From CAYVBJ01 sp964449075 (GTDB taxonomy: Bacteria; Bacteroidota; Rhodothermia; Balneolales; Balneolaceae), in the NCBI GenBank assembly GCA_964449075.1, contig CAYVBJ010000010.1, positions 24,571 through 88,570 on the forward strand: DNA of 64,000 nt, written 5' to 3'. The notes beneath the pieces are model-generated. The model saw only the letters and a list, made by a program, of their open reading frames with translations. It searched no databases and was not told the DNA's origin. The first letter of the stretch is position 1. Each line of letters opens with the position of its first letter. Below, piece by piece: positions 43,795 to 53,446 of this stretch. The position numbers and the translations under genes were made by a program.

Positions 43795-45525
43795 TTAACT
43801 GTTTTGAGGCTGTCTGCGGTTCGGACGCTTTCCTCTATTCTCATAACTTCCGTTTTCAGAACCTTTTGAATAGTATTCAACATCCCTTTTTTCACTGTCG
43901 CTGCTTTCAAGCTCCCGGAGCTCTATATGGGCTTTTTCAATAATTTCATCTACAGACTCACCCTGCTGAACCACTTCGGTTATGTCAATATCTGAACCGG
44001 CAAGAGTAGCTTTGAACTCATTCAGAGAAACGGATTCATCAGCTACAAGACATATTTTCAGCCGGTATTTAATCATCCAGCGCCATCTGAGATTAAAAAA
44101 TCCGCGTTCCAGAAATGATTTCAGATATGGGTTGATATAGAGATCAACAGCGCGGAAATCGGATGTGGATCGAAAGGTGCTGATCCAGCTTTCAATATCG
44201 GTGACGATCGTATCACGTGTAACAACAGAGCCGGAACCGCCGCACATGGGGCAAACTTTTGATACAGAATTTACAACACTCGGGCGGATACGCTGCCTCG
44301 TAATTTGTACCAGTCCGAAATCACTCATCCCGATTACATTTGTTTTGGCACGGTCTTTTTTAAATTCCTTTTTTAATTCATCGTAAATTTTCTTTCTGTT
44401 CTTGTCAATTCTCTGATCAATAAAATCGACAACAATAATACCGCCTATATCACGCAGACGCAGTTGTTTCGCGATTTCCCGGGCAGCTTCCAGGTTTGTT
44501 TTCAGGGAATTGTCTTCCTGTTTCTGTTTAGCCGCATAAGGCCCTGAGTTCACATCCACCACATACATGGCTTCAGTCTGTTCAAAAATAAGATATCCGC
44601 CGGATTGCATCCGCACCCGCGGGCTGAATATGGAATTCACGTCACCCGCAATATTCATGTGATCAAAAATATGCTCTTTCCCCTTGTATAACTGAACACT
44701 GGGTAACATTTTCGGAGCTACATTTGAGACATACCCTTTAATGGATTTATAGAGCTGATAGTCATCAATCAAAACACGGTCATACTGTTTTGCAAAAAGA
44801 TCCCGTATCAGGCTTTCAGTCATATCGAGATCTTTGTATAAAAGAGCAGGTGGTTTGGCGTCTTCCAGCTTATTGAGTATTCGCTCCCACTTTTTCAGAA
44901 TGGTTCGCATATCCTCTTCAAGAATTTCATTATCCTGTCCCTGTGCTACGGTACGGACAATGATTCCAAATCCTTCCGGCAGCATGGAACCGACTACCTG
45001 TTTCAATCTTCGCCGTTCTTTGTGATGGCTTATTTTCTTTGATATCGCAATAAACTTTCCCATCGGAATAAGTACAAGAAAACGGCCGGCAATAGTTATA
45101 TCTGTGGATACTCTTGGGCCTTTTGATCCGATCGGTTCCTTAACGATTTCGACCAGCACCTGCTGGTCGGGACGCAATAGTTTACCGGCCAGAATCTGCT
45201 TGTCGTAATTGGACAGTTTGTCGAAGTTATCAAGTTGTTTCTGGGCTTGTTTGGTTATCGACTTTTCACCATTCAGCATTTTGATGTAAGACCCCAGGTT
45301 GTCACCTGCGTCAGAGAAGTGAAGAAATGCATCTTTTTGCATTCCCACATCAATAAATGCAGCCCGTATTCCGCCCATAACTTTATGGACCCGGGCCAGG
45401 TAGATATCACCAACGGTGCGCTGGTTCTCTTCCGATTCGATGAATAGTTGAGCTAATTCGCCATTTTCCAACAGCGCAATCCGGGTCTGTTTGCCCGAAG
45501 AGTGGATTATAATTTGATTCTTCAT
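43795..45525 (-). CDS. rng: Ribonuclease G
   Basis: A 576-residue member of the RNase E/G family. The N-terminal part includes an S1 domain (about 35-110: V-G-D-I-Y-L-A-R-V-H-K-V, F-L-H-F-S-D). The catalytic DNase-I-like part has M-Y-V-V-D-V-N-S-G and G-G-I-I-V-V-D-F-I-D, with the metal-binding Asp residues. The zinc link C-P-M-C-G-G lies near residue 425. The C-terminus is short and ends in a basic Asn/Arg-rich tail, without the long scaffold of RNase E. It processes rRNA and mRNA. Confidence 0.95.
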   Translation of the reverse strand: MKNQIIIHSSGKQTRIALLENGELAQLFIESEENQRTVGDIYLARVHKVMGGIRAAFIDVGMQKDAFLHFSDAGDNLGSYIKMLNGEKSITKQAQKQLDNFDKLSNYDKQILAGKLLRPDQQVLVEIVKEPIGSKGPRVSTDITIAGRFLVLIPMGKFIAISKKISHHKERRRLKQVVGSMLPEGFGIIVRTVAQGQDNEILEEDMRTILKKWERILNKLEDAKPPALLYKDLDMTESLIRDLFAKQYDRVLIDDYQLYKSIKGYVSNVAPKMLPSVQLYKGKEHIFDHMNIAGDVNSIFSPRVRMQSGGYLIFEQTEAMYVVDVNSGPYAAKQKQEDNSLKTNLEAAREIAKQLRLRDIGGIIVVDFIDQRIDKNRKKIYDELKKEFKKDRAKTNVIGMSDFGLVQITRQRIRPSVVNSVSKVCPMCGGSGSVVTRDTIVTDIESWISTFRSTSDFRAVDLYINPYLKSFLERGFFNLRWRWMIKYRLKICLVADESVSLNEFKATLAGSDIDITEVVQQGESVDEIIEKAHIELRELESSDSEKRDVEYYSKGSENGSYENRGKRPNRRQPQNS

Positions 45526-46042
45526 GTACGATACTCAATTTCGTAAGCAATCGACCTGGCAGGCATTTAACAAAAAATAAATCTTGATCTATACCATCAT
45601 CATAAAAGCGGTGCAGCAGTTGTTCTAAAAATTTGTGCTCCGGCAGACCGACTGCGGTGTTAAAATTTCTGTTGAATAATAAATTCCGTGAACTAATTCT
45701 ATTCAGGTTGGTCTCAGACGATACATCATGCATATCAGGTACGGGAGCCGATTCCGTCTGTAGTTTCTGAATATGCCAGATTAAAATATGTAAGATCCTT
45801 AAAATCAATTTGGTAAGACTTTTTTAACTAACCTGAATAGGCTAGAAGCGTTTTCATATAATATAGCAGAAAGATAGCAAACTTTTAAACGGCTATTTTT
45901 CATTCTTATATTAAACTAACGGTTAATATGTAAAATGATTATACACCGCCGGAATACAATCAGAGAGGATAACAAAAAAGCGGAGCAGGAAACGGATTGA
46001 ATAGAGTAACGTTTAACAAATCTCTTTATTGATTAAAAAAAG
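45526..46042. other. Intergenic region between murA and rng
   Basis: About 515 bases with no supported gene. A minus-strand frame (45407-45808) enters rng in another frame and has no family features, so it is not called. The region likely holds the promoter of rng-hslV-hslU and the end of the murA transcript. It contains a long-spaced inverted repeat at 45699-45840. Confidence 0.5.
45699..45840. repeat. Spaced 14-bp inverted repeat upstream of rng
   Basis: CTATTCAGGTTGGT at 45699-45712 pairs with ACTAACCTGAATAG at 45827-45840 with one mismatch. The arms are 114 bases apart. It could be the end pair of a small structured RNA or a remnant element; no transposase or tRNA-like sequence is present between the arms. 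Confidence 0.4.
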
Positions 46043-47320
46043 CTATGTTGCGTCAGTTTGTACCCTTTTGATGGATGCTCCGGCACCACTCAGTTTATTC
46101 TCAAGTTTTTGATATCCCCTGTCCAGGTGGTAAATTCGTAGCACTTCTGTTTCACCTTCCGCACAAAGTCCGGCTAATACAAGGCTGACACTTGCGCGAA
46201 GGTCGGTGCTCATTACAGAAGCTCCTGAGAGAGGCGTTCGTCCGTGAACTGTTACCTGGTTTTTCTGAACGCTCAGATCCGCCCCAAGTCTGTTTAATTC
46301 AGGCACATAACTAAACCTGTCGAAGTAGATATTATCCGTGATCGTACTCGTTCCGGCAGCTTGAGTCATAAGTGTTGACCATTGCGCCTGAAGGTCTGTG
46401 GGAAATCCGGGGTAGATTTTTGTTTCAATGGAAACCGGGCAGATTTCATCAGGTGCTTTAATATGAATTTTACTTCCTTCGATTTTCAATCCGGAACCAG
46501 TTTGCAGAAAGTGTTCAGGAAAATTTCCAAGTTCAGAAGGTTTACAGCCTGTAAGTGTCACGTCAGATTCAGGATGCATTGCAGCTGCAATGATAAAGGT
46601 TCCTGTCTCTATCCGGTCGGGTGTGTTGTTTAGAGTTGCAGGTTTTAGTGATGAGACGCGCCTGATTGTAAGTTTATCTGTGCCGATGCCTTCAATATCA
46701 GCGCCCATTTTTACCAATGCATTGCAAAGCAGTGTAACATCAGGTTCGAGGGCGGCATTATTGATAGTGAACTTGTCGGCTCTCAAAACTGCGGCTAACA
46801 GTAAATTTATCGTTGCACCGACACTGCTTGGTTCAAGTGTAAATTCACCCCCGCTGATTGAATTGTTATCTATGGAAGCAATCACATAGCCTTCATCCAA
46901 TTCAATATCAACACCCATTGCTTTCATACCTTTTAAATGAAGGTCAACCGGCCGCGGTCCCCATGCACAGCCTCCGGGCAGAGACACCCGTGCTTTTTTT
47001 GAACGTCCGATCAGTGCTCCCAGCATATAGAAAGAAGCCCGCATTTTTCGCACCAAATGATAAGGAGCTTCGGGGTTTGAAAGGTTGCCGGGGTTAATAT
47101 CCAGAACGGATTCCGGTTCATTAAAGTCTGCACTTATACCTGTTGCACGCAGCACATCATTGAATGTAAAGATATCTTTTAGAGATGGCACATTTTGTAT
47201 TCGGGTTGTGCCGTCAGCAAGTACGGCGGCTGCCATAAGAGGTAGTGCGGCGTTCTTGGAGCCGCTGATGGGAATTGTTCCTTTTAAGGGAGAGGGACCC
47301 TGAATTAAAAATTTATCCAC
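46043..47320 (-). CDS. murA: UDP-N-acetylglucosamine 1-carboxyvinyltransferase MurA
   Basis: A 425-residue EPSP-synthase-like enzyme that transfers enolpyruvate to UDP-GlcNAc, the first committed step of peptidoglycan. It starts G-P-S-P-L-K-G-T-I-P-I-S-G-S-K-N-A-A. The active-site cysteine is Cys118 in P-G-G-C-A-W-G-P-R-P-V-D, so it would be of the fosfomycin-sensitive type. The start overlaps the biotinyl-domain gene upstream by 8 bases. Confidence 0.97.
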   Translation of the reverse strand: MDKFLIQGPSPLKGTIPISGSKNAALPLMAAAVLADGTTRIQNVPSLKDIFTFNDVLRATGISADFNEPESVLDINPGNLSNPEAPYHLVRKMRASFYMLGALIGRSKKARVSLPGGCAWGPRPVDLHLKGMKAMGVDIELDEGYVIASIDNNSISGGEFTLEPSSVGATINLLLAAVLRADKFTINNAALEPDVTLLCNALVKMGADIEGIGTDKLTIRRVSSLKPATLNNTPDRIETGTFIIAAAMHPESDVTLTGCKPSELGNFPEHFLQTGSGLKIEGSKIHIKAPDEICPVSIETKIYPGFPTDLQAQWSTLMTQAAGTSTITDNIYFDRFSYVPELNRLGADLSVQKNQVTVHGRTPLSGASVMSTDLRASVSLVLAGLCAEGETEVLRIYHLDRGYQKLENKLSGAGASIKRVQTDAT

Positions 47321-47822
47321 GAGGCTCTATCTCTAAAATCGGTTGATTTTTTTCCACAGATTCGTTCACCGAAATAAAAATATCTGAGATTTTGCCACTG
47401 CAGGGAGCTTTAAGTTCATTTTCCATCTTCATAGCTTCCAGGATTGCAACAGGCTGGCCTATTTCAACTTCTTCATCTTTGGATATAAGCAAACCGAGGA
47501 TTTTCCCGGGCATCGGAGCCTGTAGTGATCCAATGGATTGTGCCTGATGGCTTTTGAATCCTAACCGTTCAAGTAATAGTTCCTGATCGTTTTTAACAAC
47601 AAAATCATGCCATTTACCATTAACAGACATTTGCACATTTTGCCCGTCTATGATTACGTTGTCTATCCTGTAAAGCTTTGTGCCCACCCGTAAGAGTCTG
47701 CGTCCATGTGATTGTTCAATGAACTCGAAATCTATCTCTTTGTTATTCAAAAGAGCAGTTTCAGAATCTTCCGGGAGCTCAATTTCAAATGTTTTTTCGT
47801 TATATATTGCTTCAAATTGCAT
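47313..47822 (-). CDS. Biotin/lipoyl-attachment domain protein (BCCP-like)
   Basis: A 169-residue protein. The N-terminal 85 residues form a beta-rich domain of the kind found before biotinyl domains of acyl-CoA carboxylases. The C-terminal domain (about 98-168) has A-P-M-P-G-K-I and the biotinylation motif E-A-M-K-M-E-N with Lys132. It is probably a carrier subunit for a carboxylase whose catalytic parts are outside the window. It overlaps murA and the small winged-helix gene at either end. Confidence 0.85.
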   Translation of the reverse strand: MQFEAIYNEKTFEIELPEDSETALLNNKEIDFEFIEQSHGRRLLRVGTKLYRIDNVIIDGQNVQMSVNGKWHDFVVKNDQELLLERLGFKSHQAQSIGSLQAPMPGKILGLLISKDEEVEIGQPVAILEAMKMENELKAPCSGKISDIFISVNESVEKNQPILEIEPRG

Positions 47823-48087
47823 ATCGCTGGATGGTTTTTAATCCGGTTTTTGTTGCCCTAAAGTGAAATTCTTCGATCCGGTCCGTATCATAAAACGAGG
47901 CGGGAACGGGATTTTTCTCATTCTTATAAACGGCAATATAGCCGTGATTAATGAGATTCATCAGGTCATCTCTGACTGCACCATACGACAAACCTGTTTC
48001 TGACTGTATATAGGAGAACGATTCCGGGTAAATCAGAAGACTCAAAATATGTTTTTCGGACAGTGTATGTTTTCTTGTCATAGTCAT
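47812..48087 (-). CDS. Small winged-helix DNA-binding protein
   Basis: A 91-residue protein with a predicted winged helix: the helices K-H-I-L-S-L-L-I-Y and F-S-Y-I-Q-S-E-T-G-L-S-Y-G-A-V-R-D-D-L lead into a wing with G-Y-I-A-V-Y and R-A-T-K-T-G-L-K. It overlaps the biotinyl-domain gene by 11 bases. Possibly a regulator of its own operon; no effector domain is present. Confidence 0.55.
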   Translation of the reverse strand: MTMTRKHTLSEKHILSLLIYPESFSYIQSETGLSYGAVRDDLMNLINHGYIAVYKNEKNPVPASFYDTDRIEEFHFRATKTGLKTIQRYAI

Positions 48088-48195
48088 TTAAAGATAGAAG
48101 GTCATAGCAAGAAAGACAATGATTAGTATCAGCGTTTATGTGCTGAAAAATAAATTGTCAATGCCTCAAAATGCGCGTCAGGTAACTTAAAACTT

Positions 48196-48720
48196 CTACT
48201 CCACTTCTACATCACCATAGGAGATAATGTTTCTGTTCAGGTCAAAAATAAGTATTCTGTGAAGACCAACAATTTCAGATTGGAAGCGCCCCAGTTGCTG
48301 AGGATCGATGGGGATGACCAGTAAACCCGGTGGCAGTGGCACTGTGTTGTCAATAAAAAGAGACCTGATGGAGCCATCCTCAAACAGAACGGCGGCTTCA
48401 AGCCCGTTTACAGATTCGATTCCTAATGCCGTGAACTCTATTCGAAGCTGTTCGTTGGTCAGTACAGGGTTTGGAAAAGCGGGCGACACCTCTACAAGCC
48501 CCTGGAAAAAAGGAGCAATTCGCCAGTCATCCGGGTCTTCAGATATAATTGTTCCGTTTGGTTCGGTTTCTGTGATACCTGCGGGTCGCTGAAACGCCTC
48601 CTGCTCAAAATTCCGCTGATCATCACTGCTGCCGCAGCTTAAAATGAAAAATGGCAACAAAAGAAAAGGAATGATGTATACCGGGATGAATTTTGTATTT
48701 TTAGAAATGGTTATTTTCAT
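48196..48720 (-). CDS. Putative outer-membrane lipoprotein
   Basis: A 174-residue protein of unknown function. The N-terminus has a basic start, a hydrophobic stretch and a lipobox L-S-C-G followed by S-S-D-D, so it is likely a lipoprotein. The rest is a beta-rich domain with P-A-F-P-N-P-V and E-I-V-G-L-H-R-I-L-I-F-D-L. The frame is open to an ATG at 48744; the ATG at 48720 gives a standard signal peptide. It is divergent from the ArsC-like gene. Confidence 0.7.
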   Translation of the reverse strand: MKITISKNTKFIPVYIIPFLLLPFFILSCGSSDDQRNFEQEAFQRPAGITETEPNGTIISEDPDDWRIAPFFQGLVEVSPAFPNPVLTNEQLRIEFTALGIESVNGLEAAVLFEDGSIRSLFIDNTVPLPPGLLVIPIDPQQLGRFQSEIVGLHRILIFDLNRNIISYGDVEVE

Positions 48721-48828
48721 TGTAACTATATTGAGAATATTCAAATGGGGAAACGATTCGGATCTTTTTCTATTTCATTTTAACAAGTGTAACTGCATTT
48801 AAATAAAACGAATATAAAGATAACAGAA

Positions 48829-49170
48829 ATGACTGAAGTTTACGGTATAAAAAACTGTAATAAAATAAGAGACACATTAAAATGGCTGGATGAACACGAT
48901 ATTGACTACAAATTTATTGATATCAGAAAAGATCCGATTGAACCTGAAAAACTTGCAGATTACGTACATAAGGTTGGTCTCGAAACGATACTGAACAGAC
49001 GAGGCAGGAAATGGAAAGAGCTTGGATTGAGCAAGAAAGATCTCACAGATGAAGAGCTTTTTGATCAGCTTCTGCAAAATCAAATAATGATTAAAAGGCC
49101 GTTGATTGTCAAAGATGAGGCAGTTATGGTAGGATATGATGAAGATGCATTTGAAAACTTTTTTGAGTAG
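48829..49170 (+). CDS. ArsC/Spx-family thioredoxin-fold protein
   Basis: A 113-residue protein of the ArsC/YffB type. The N-terminal Y-G-I-K-N-C-N-K-I-R has a single active-site-like Cys10. The typical F-I-D-I-R-K-D-P and L-N-R-R-G-R-K-W segments follow, and the C-terminal part has I-K-R-P-L-I. YffB-type proteins are not true arsenate reductases; the substrate is unknown. Overlaps the start of the next gene. Confidence 0.85.
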   Translation: MTEVYGIKNCNKIRDTLKWLDEHDIDYKFIDIRKDPIEPEKLADYVHKVGLETILNRRGRKWKELGLSKKDLTDEELFDQLLQNQIMIKRPLIVKDEAVMVGYDEDAFENFFE

Positions 49171-49957
49171 CACCCTGCTTTTTTTGATTCTTTTAACCGT
49201 CAATTCTGAACGGATAATTGCGCAATCTGAACTCTCATTTGATCATTCCGAACCCCCGGAACTCGAAACCATTATCAGTGTACGGGAGAGATTTGAGTAC
49301 AAAGTAACCTACAGCTTTTTTACAGTTGGGTGGGTTGAAGTGGAATTGCTGCCCGATACAACCTACAAAGGGAAAAAGGCACATCATCTTCGGACAATAA
49401 TTGAGTCGAATAACAAGATTCCATTTGTGAAAAAGAATCTTTCCCATTACGAAAACCTCTTTTTTACAGATGACGAGTATGTTTACAGTTATCTGTTCTG
49501 GCGGGATGACATACACGAAAACAAACAGAAAGCCCAGGAAGTTGTTTTTGACCGGGAAAAAGATGAAGTGCGGTTTTATGAAGACGGACAGCCTCAGGAC
49601 ACACTTGAACTGGTAGAGCCGGCCAGTGGCGGCGACATCAGTTTTATTATTTCTCGTATGTTTGCAGGAACGGAAAATGAGTTTAAATTGCCTGTTTACA
49701 TAGAAAATAAGCTTGGGTATGTGACGGGCGAAAACAGTACTGAAACTGAAATGAGAGAGTATGAGGCTTTTGATGAACCCGTTAAAGCGTATAAAGGTGA
49801 AGGGCATGCTGATATTGACGGGCCGTTTGGATTTACCGGAGAATTTAAATCTTGGTTTGCAACAGACGACCGCCGGATTCCTCTTGAAGCACACGTAAAA
49901 GTGCTGTTTGGTAATGTGAAAATTAAATTGACGAATTACGAAGTGATTGATGAATAA
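49136..49957 (+). CDS. DUF3108-type exported protein
   Basis: A 273-residue protein with a signal sequence (hydrophobic residues about 8-23, ending in I-I-A-Q-S). The mature domain has R-F-E-Y-K-V-T-Y-S-F-F-T-V-G-W, then the F-V-K-K-N-L-S-H-Y-E segment and, near the end, P-L-E-A-H-V-K-V-L-F-G-N-V, which fit DUF3108. Function is unknown; probably periplasmic or outer-membrane. Starts at 49139 or 49145 are also possible. It overlaps the ArsC-like gene and dut. Confidence 0.75.
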   Translation: MMKMHLKTFLSSTLLFLILLTVNSERIIAQSELSFDHSEPPELETIISVRERFEYKVTYSFFTVGWVEVELLPDTTYKGKKAHHLRTIIESNNKIPFVKKNLSHYENLFFTDDEYVYSYLFWRDDIHENKQKAQEVVFDREKDEVRFYEDGQPQDTLELVEPASGGDISFIISRMFAGTENEFKLPVYIENKLGYVTGENSTETEMREYEAFDEPVKAYKGEGHADIDGPFGFTGEFKSWFATDDRRIPLEAHVKVLFGNVKIKLTNYEVIDE

Positions 49958-50408
49958 ACGTAAGATTGAAGTTGAATTTGAAAAAATTTCCGGTTTTGAA
50001 AATATCTCTCTGCCGCGTTATGAAAGTTCCTATGCAGCCGGAATGGACGTGAGAGCAGCTCTTTCAAAACCTGTTAAACTACAACCCGGGGAGAGAAAAA
50101 TCATACCTACTGGTTTCAGAATGGCACTTCCCAAAGGATATGAGGCGCAAATTCGCCCGCGCAGCGGTCTTGCTCTGAAACATGGCATTACTATGCTGAA
50201 TACTCCGGGTACTATAGATGCCGACTACAGGGGAGAGGTAAAAGTACTGGCTGTCAATTTGGGTGACCAGCCTTTTATCATTGAACACGGGAACCGGATT
50301 GCCCAGATGGTGATTGCCCCCGTAACTCATGCAACGATTCGGGAAGTCAGTAAGTTAGATAGCTCTGACAGGGGAACCGGTGGATTCGGCAGCACAGGGA
50401 TTGAATAG
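49950..50408 (+). CDS. dut: Deoxyuridine triphosphatase
   Basis: A 152-residue trimeric dUTPase. Conserved motifs are visible in order: A-G-M-D-V-R-A (1), R-P-R-S-G-L-A (2), T-P-G-T-I-D-A-D-Y-R-G-E (3), R-I-A-Q-M-V (4) and R-G-T-G-G-F-G-S-T-G (5). It hydrolyses dUTP to dUMP, preventing uracil incorporation. Start ATG overlaps the upstream stop by 8 bases; a TTG one codon earlier is less likely. Confidence 0.96.
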   Translation: MNKRKIEVEFEKISGFENISLPRYESSYAAGMDVRAALSKPVKLQPGERKIIPTGFRMALPKGYEAQIRPRSGLALKHGITMLNTPGTIDADYRGEVKVLAVNLGDQPFIIEHGNRIAQMVIAPVTHATIREVSKLDSSDRGTGGFGSTGIE

Positions 50409-50468
50409 ATCGGCTAATTTGTTTGCAGGGCACTTCTTTATTAATAATTTATTCTTTTTTTCTCTATC

Positions 50469-51761
50469 GTGGCAGTAAAAATAAATCCATATATCAATCT
50501 TGTTCGCAATAATCACAATTACAGGAGATTGTGGCTCAGCCAGATTATATCCAATTTCGGCGACTGGTTTGGGATACTTGCTGTTTACGCGATCATACAA
50601 CAGTATAGTGGCTCTGAATTTCTCCTTGGCCTGATCATTGTCGTTAAAATGTTGAGTCTTGCATCGTTTTCGCCGATTGCGGGGTTTGTTTCAGACCGCT
50701 TCAACAGACGGCAGCTTATGATCTTATGTGATATGTTTCGTGCAATCATTGTGCTGGGATTTCTTTTGATTGTGTCGTTTGAAACACTCTGGCTGGCGTA
50801 CCTGCTGATGGCACTGCAGATGGCACTCTCTGCTGTTTTTGAACCCGCTAAAACCTCGTCGATTCCCAATGTGACGAGCTCTGAAGAACTGGTAAACGCA
50901 AATATTTTATCTGCAGCTTCCTGGAGCACTGTTTTCACTGTAGGCATGGCCCTTGGAGGTCTTGCCACTGGCTACCTCGGTACGGATACTGTCTTTATCT
51001 TAAATGCAATCAGTTACATTGTTTCAGGCTGGTTCATATTTAGAGCTGATATTCCTCAAAAAGAGATGACTGATGAGGAAAAAATTAAAAACAGGAATCC
51101 GCTTACCGGAATTAAAGAAGGATTCAGATTTCTGAAGTCGAATAAACAGATTTTGAGACCGGCCTTTGCAAAAGGTACTTTCACCATGTGTTTAGGTGCC
51201 CTGGTATACCTGCTTATCATAGTATCAGAAGAGATTCTTATGATGGGAAGCGTTGGCTTGGGAATCCTCTATGCAGCAAGGGGAATAGGAACCGGTATCG
51301 GCCCGGTGGTTGGAAGGCGCCTGTTCAAAAAAGAGTCAGGCTGGATTCGTGCTATTGGTTTATTTATGATGTTTACCTGTATCTGTTATATTTTTGTAAG
51401 CAGTATGGAAACCATTTTCTGGATGTCATTATTTGTAATAATGGCCCATATGTCTTCAGGATCCAATTGGGTCATGAGTACTGTGTTGTTGCAGCGGCGA
51501 TCTCCCGATGTTTTCAGGGGACGTGTTTTCAGCACCGAGTGGCTCTTATTCACACTGGCACAATCAATATCTGTAACAGCAGCATCTTTAATTCTTGAGT
51601 TCAACCTTTTTACGGTACGTCAAACCATGATACTGTTTGCAGTTCTGTTAGGAGTATCAGGTATTTTCTGGCTCACAAGAGTAGTACCGGGTGAAGAACG
51701 TTACCTGCAAAATGATACAGCTCCTAATAGGAGCGCTTTTGCAGCAAAGGGAGAAGCTTAA
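50469..51761 (+). CDS. MFS transporter
   Basis: A 430-residue membrane protein with about 12 hydrophobic segments, starting with GTG. The MFS loop signature between helices 2 and 3 reads G-F-V-S-D-R-F-N-R-R. The N-terminal N-Y-R-R-L-W-L-S-Q-I-I-S-N-F-G-D-W-F is typical of the EntS/macrolide-efflux-like group. Substrate cannot be assigned. It is separate from dut by 60 bases and may not be in the same operon. Confidence 0.85.
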   Translation: MAVKINPYINLVRNNHNYRRLWLSQIISNFGDWFGILAVYAIIQQYSGSEFLLGLIIVVKMLSLASFSPIAGFVSDRFNRRQLMILCDMFRAIIVLGFLLIVSFETLWLAYLLMALQMALSAVFEPAKTSSIPNVTSSEELVNANILSAASWSTVFTVGMALGGLATGYLGTDTVFILNAISYIVSGWFIFRADIPQKEMTDEEKIKNRNPLTGIKEGFRFLKSNKQILRPAFAKGTFTMCLGALVYLLIIVSEEILMMGSVGLGILYAARGIGTGIGPVVGRRLFKKESGWIRAIGLFMMFTCICYIFVSSMETIFWMSLFVIMAHMSSGSNWVMSTVLLQRRSPDVFRGRVFSTEWLLFTLAQSISVTAASLILEFNLFTVRQTMILFAVLLGVSGIFWLTRVVPGEERYLQNDTAPNRSAFAAKGEA

Positions 51762-52056
<295 letters not shown>

Positions 52057-52578
52057 TCACTCAAAATGCTTTCGTTCCTGTTTAAAATCATCATCACTGA
52101 TAAGTCCCTGTTGCCACAACCCGGTCAGATAGTCAAGTTTATCGAGGGTGCCGGGATTGTGATTCACTGAATCCGGTTCGGCTGATTTCTGCATTTCACT
52201 GAGTCTCTTTTTTTCTGCAGCAACAGCGTGTCTGATTAGACCGGCAGTCTCTTCCGGATCCCTTATTCCGAGAAGCTCCATATCAGAAGCAGGGGAACCA
52301 ATGAGTAAATCACCTGTATTGAACTTTTTATCAATCCATCGCCGGCGAACATCTATTCCGCTTATATCAGCGAGATCAACCCGCTGGGAATATTTACTGT
52401 CTTTTGAAACGATATATCTGTCATAGATCTCATATCGTATGGATTTCCTGGTTTTCTGCGCCCGCCAGATGATGTAGATCCCGATACCCAGCAGCGGTAT
52501 CAGAAGTATGCCCCAAAGATACCACCAGAACCATGAACGCCAGTCGGGATGAAGTCCAATTTTTTTATCTTTTTCCAT
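52057..52578 (-). CDS. Membrane protein with bPH2 and SHOCT domains
   Basis: A 173-residue protein. One or two hydrophobic segments (about residues 15-38) are followed by a bacterial PH-like domain (about 45-115: I-R-Y-E-I-Y-D-R-Y-I-V-S and V-D-L-A-D-I-S-G-I-D). The C-terminal SHOCT-type helix pair contains L-D-Y-L-T-G-L-W-Q-Q-G-L-I-S-D-D-D-F. SHOCT domains are small oligomerisation elements. Function unknown. Confidence 0.75.
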   Translation of the reverse strand: MEKDKKIGLHPDWRSWFWWYLWGILLIPLLGIGIYIIWRAQKTRKSIRYEIYDRYIVSKDSKYSQRVDLADISGIDVRRRWIDKKFNTGDLLIGSPASDMELLGIRDPEETAGLIRHAVAAEKKRLSEMQKSAEPDSVNHNPGTLDKLDYLTGLWQQGLISDDDFKQERKHFE

Positions 52579-52723
52579 GCCTGCTTTCTTTATTAACCAA
52601 TTCCCGTTGATTAGATTAACAATTCACACTCAGTTCACATTCCTAAGCTACTATTATTGTTTCAAAAAAAGCAGGAGAATTTTGTATCTTTTGTTTCTGC
52701 TGATAACTTAAATTCACAACACC

Positions 52724-53413
52724 TTGAAGGCCTGGAAGTATTTTATAGCTGTGTGGATGACGGCCGTAATTACAGTTGGATTTTTGATTCCAATTCCCGA
52801 CATCCCGATTCTTGAAGAGTCAGCACGCAATCTTTTTTTGCATGTTCCGATGTGGTTTACAATGATGATCTCATTTGTGATGGCTTTTTGGTACAGTATA
52901 AGGTACCTGAATGATGAAAACATGAGATTTGACAGGAAGGCGGAAACGGCAACTGCGATTGGGTTGGCTTTTGGCGTTTGCGGGTTGCTGACCGGGTCTC
53001 TTTGGGCACGATTTACCTGGGGTACGTGGTGGACATTCGCAGAACCCAGGATGAATCTCTCTGCACTGGCAATGCTTATTTTTGTTGCATATTTTATTCT
53101 CCGTTCAGCTTTTAATGATCCTGAAAAACGCGCTAAGATCTCGGCTGTCTACAATATTTTCGGAATTACAACAATTCCTTTTTTGCTCTACATCATCCCC
53201 CGACAGTTGCCAAGTCTGCATCCGGGAGCTGAAGGAAATCCGGCATTTAGTGAATTGACGGCCCCTGAGTTGCGTTATATCTTTTATCCCGCGATCATAG
53301 GGTTTGCAGGAATTGCATTCTGGATGATGGATATCGTGAACCGGTATAAAAAAGTAAATGAACATATACAACATAATCGTAACGCGGAATTGAATTCCGA
53401 GCAGCAGGTATAA
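52724..53413 (+). CDS. ccmC: Heme exporter protein CcmC
   Basis: A 229-residue membrane protein of the CcmC/CcsA heme-handling family with about six transmembrane helices. The tryptophan-rich heme loop reads W-G-T-W-W-T-F-A-E-P-R, close to the classical W-W-x-W-D-x-R. Flanking His residues are present (L-H-V-P-M-W, and L-H-P-G in the second loop). The frame starts at a TTG; no upstream ATG is available. CcmC loads heme onto CcmE. Confidence 0.88.
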   Translation: MKAWKYFIAVWMTAVITVGFLIPIPDIPILEESARNLFLHVPMWFTMMISFVMAFWYSIRYLNDENMRFDRKAETATAIGLAFGVCGLLTGSLWARFTWGTWWTFAEPRMNLSALAMLIFVAYFILRSAFNDPEKRAKISAVYNIFGITTIPFLLYIIPRQLPSLHPGAEGNPAFSELTAPELRYIFYPAIIGFAGIAFWMMDIVNRYKKVNEHIQHNRNAELNSEQQV

Positions 53414-53446
53414 AAGGCAGAAGAACAGATACAAACCCGGGCATGA

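Noticed and set aside
45407..45808. 133-codon minus-strand frame upstream of rng
   Set aside because: It enters the rng gene in another frame and shows no family pattern; rng is the clear gene there.
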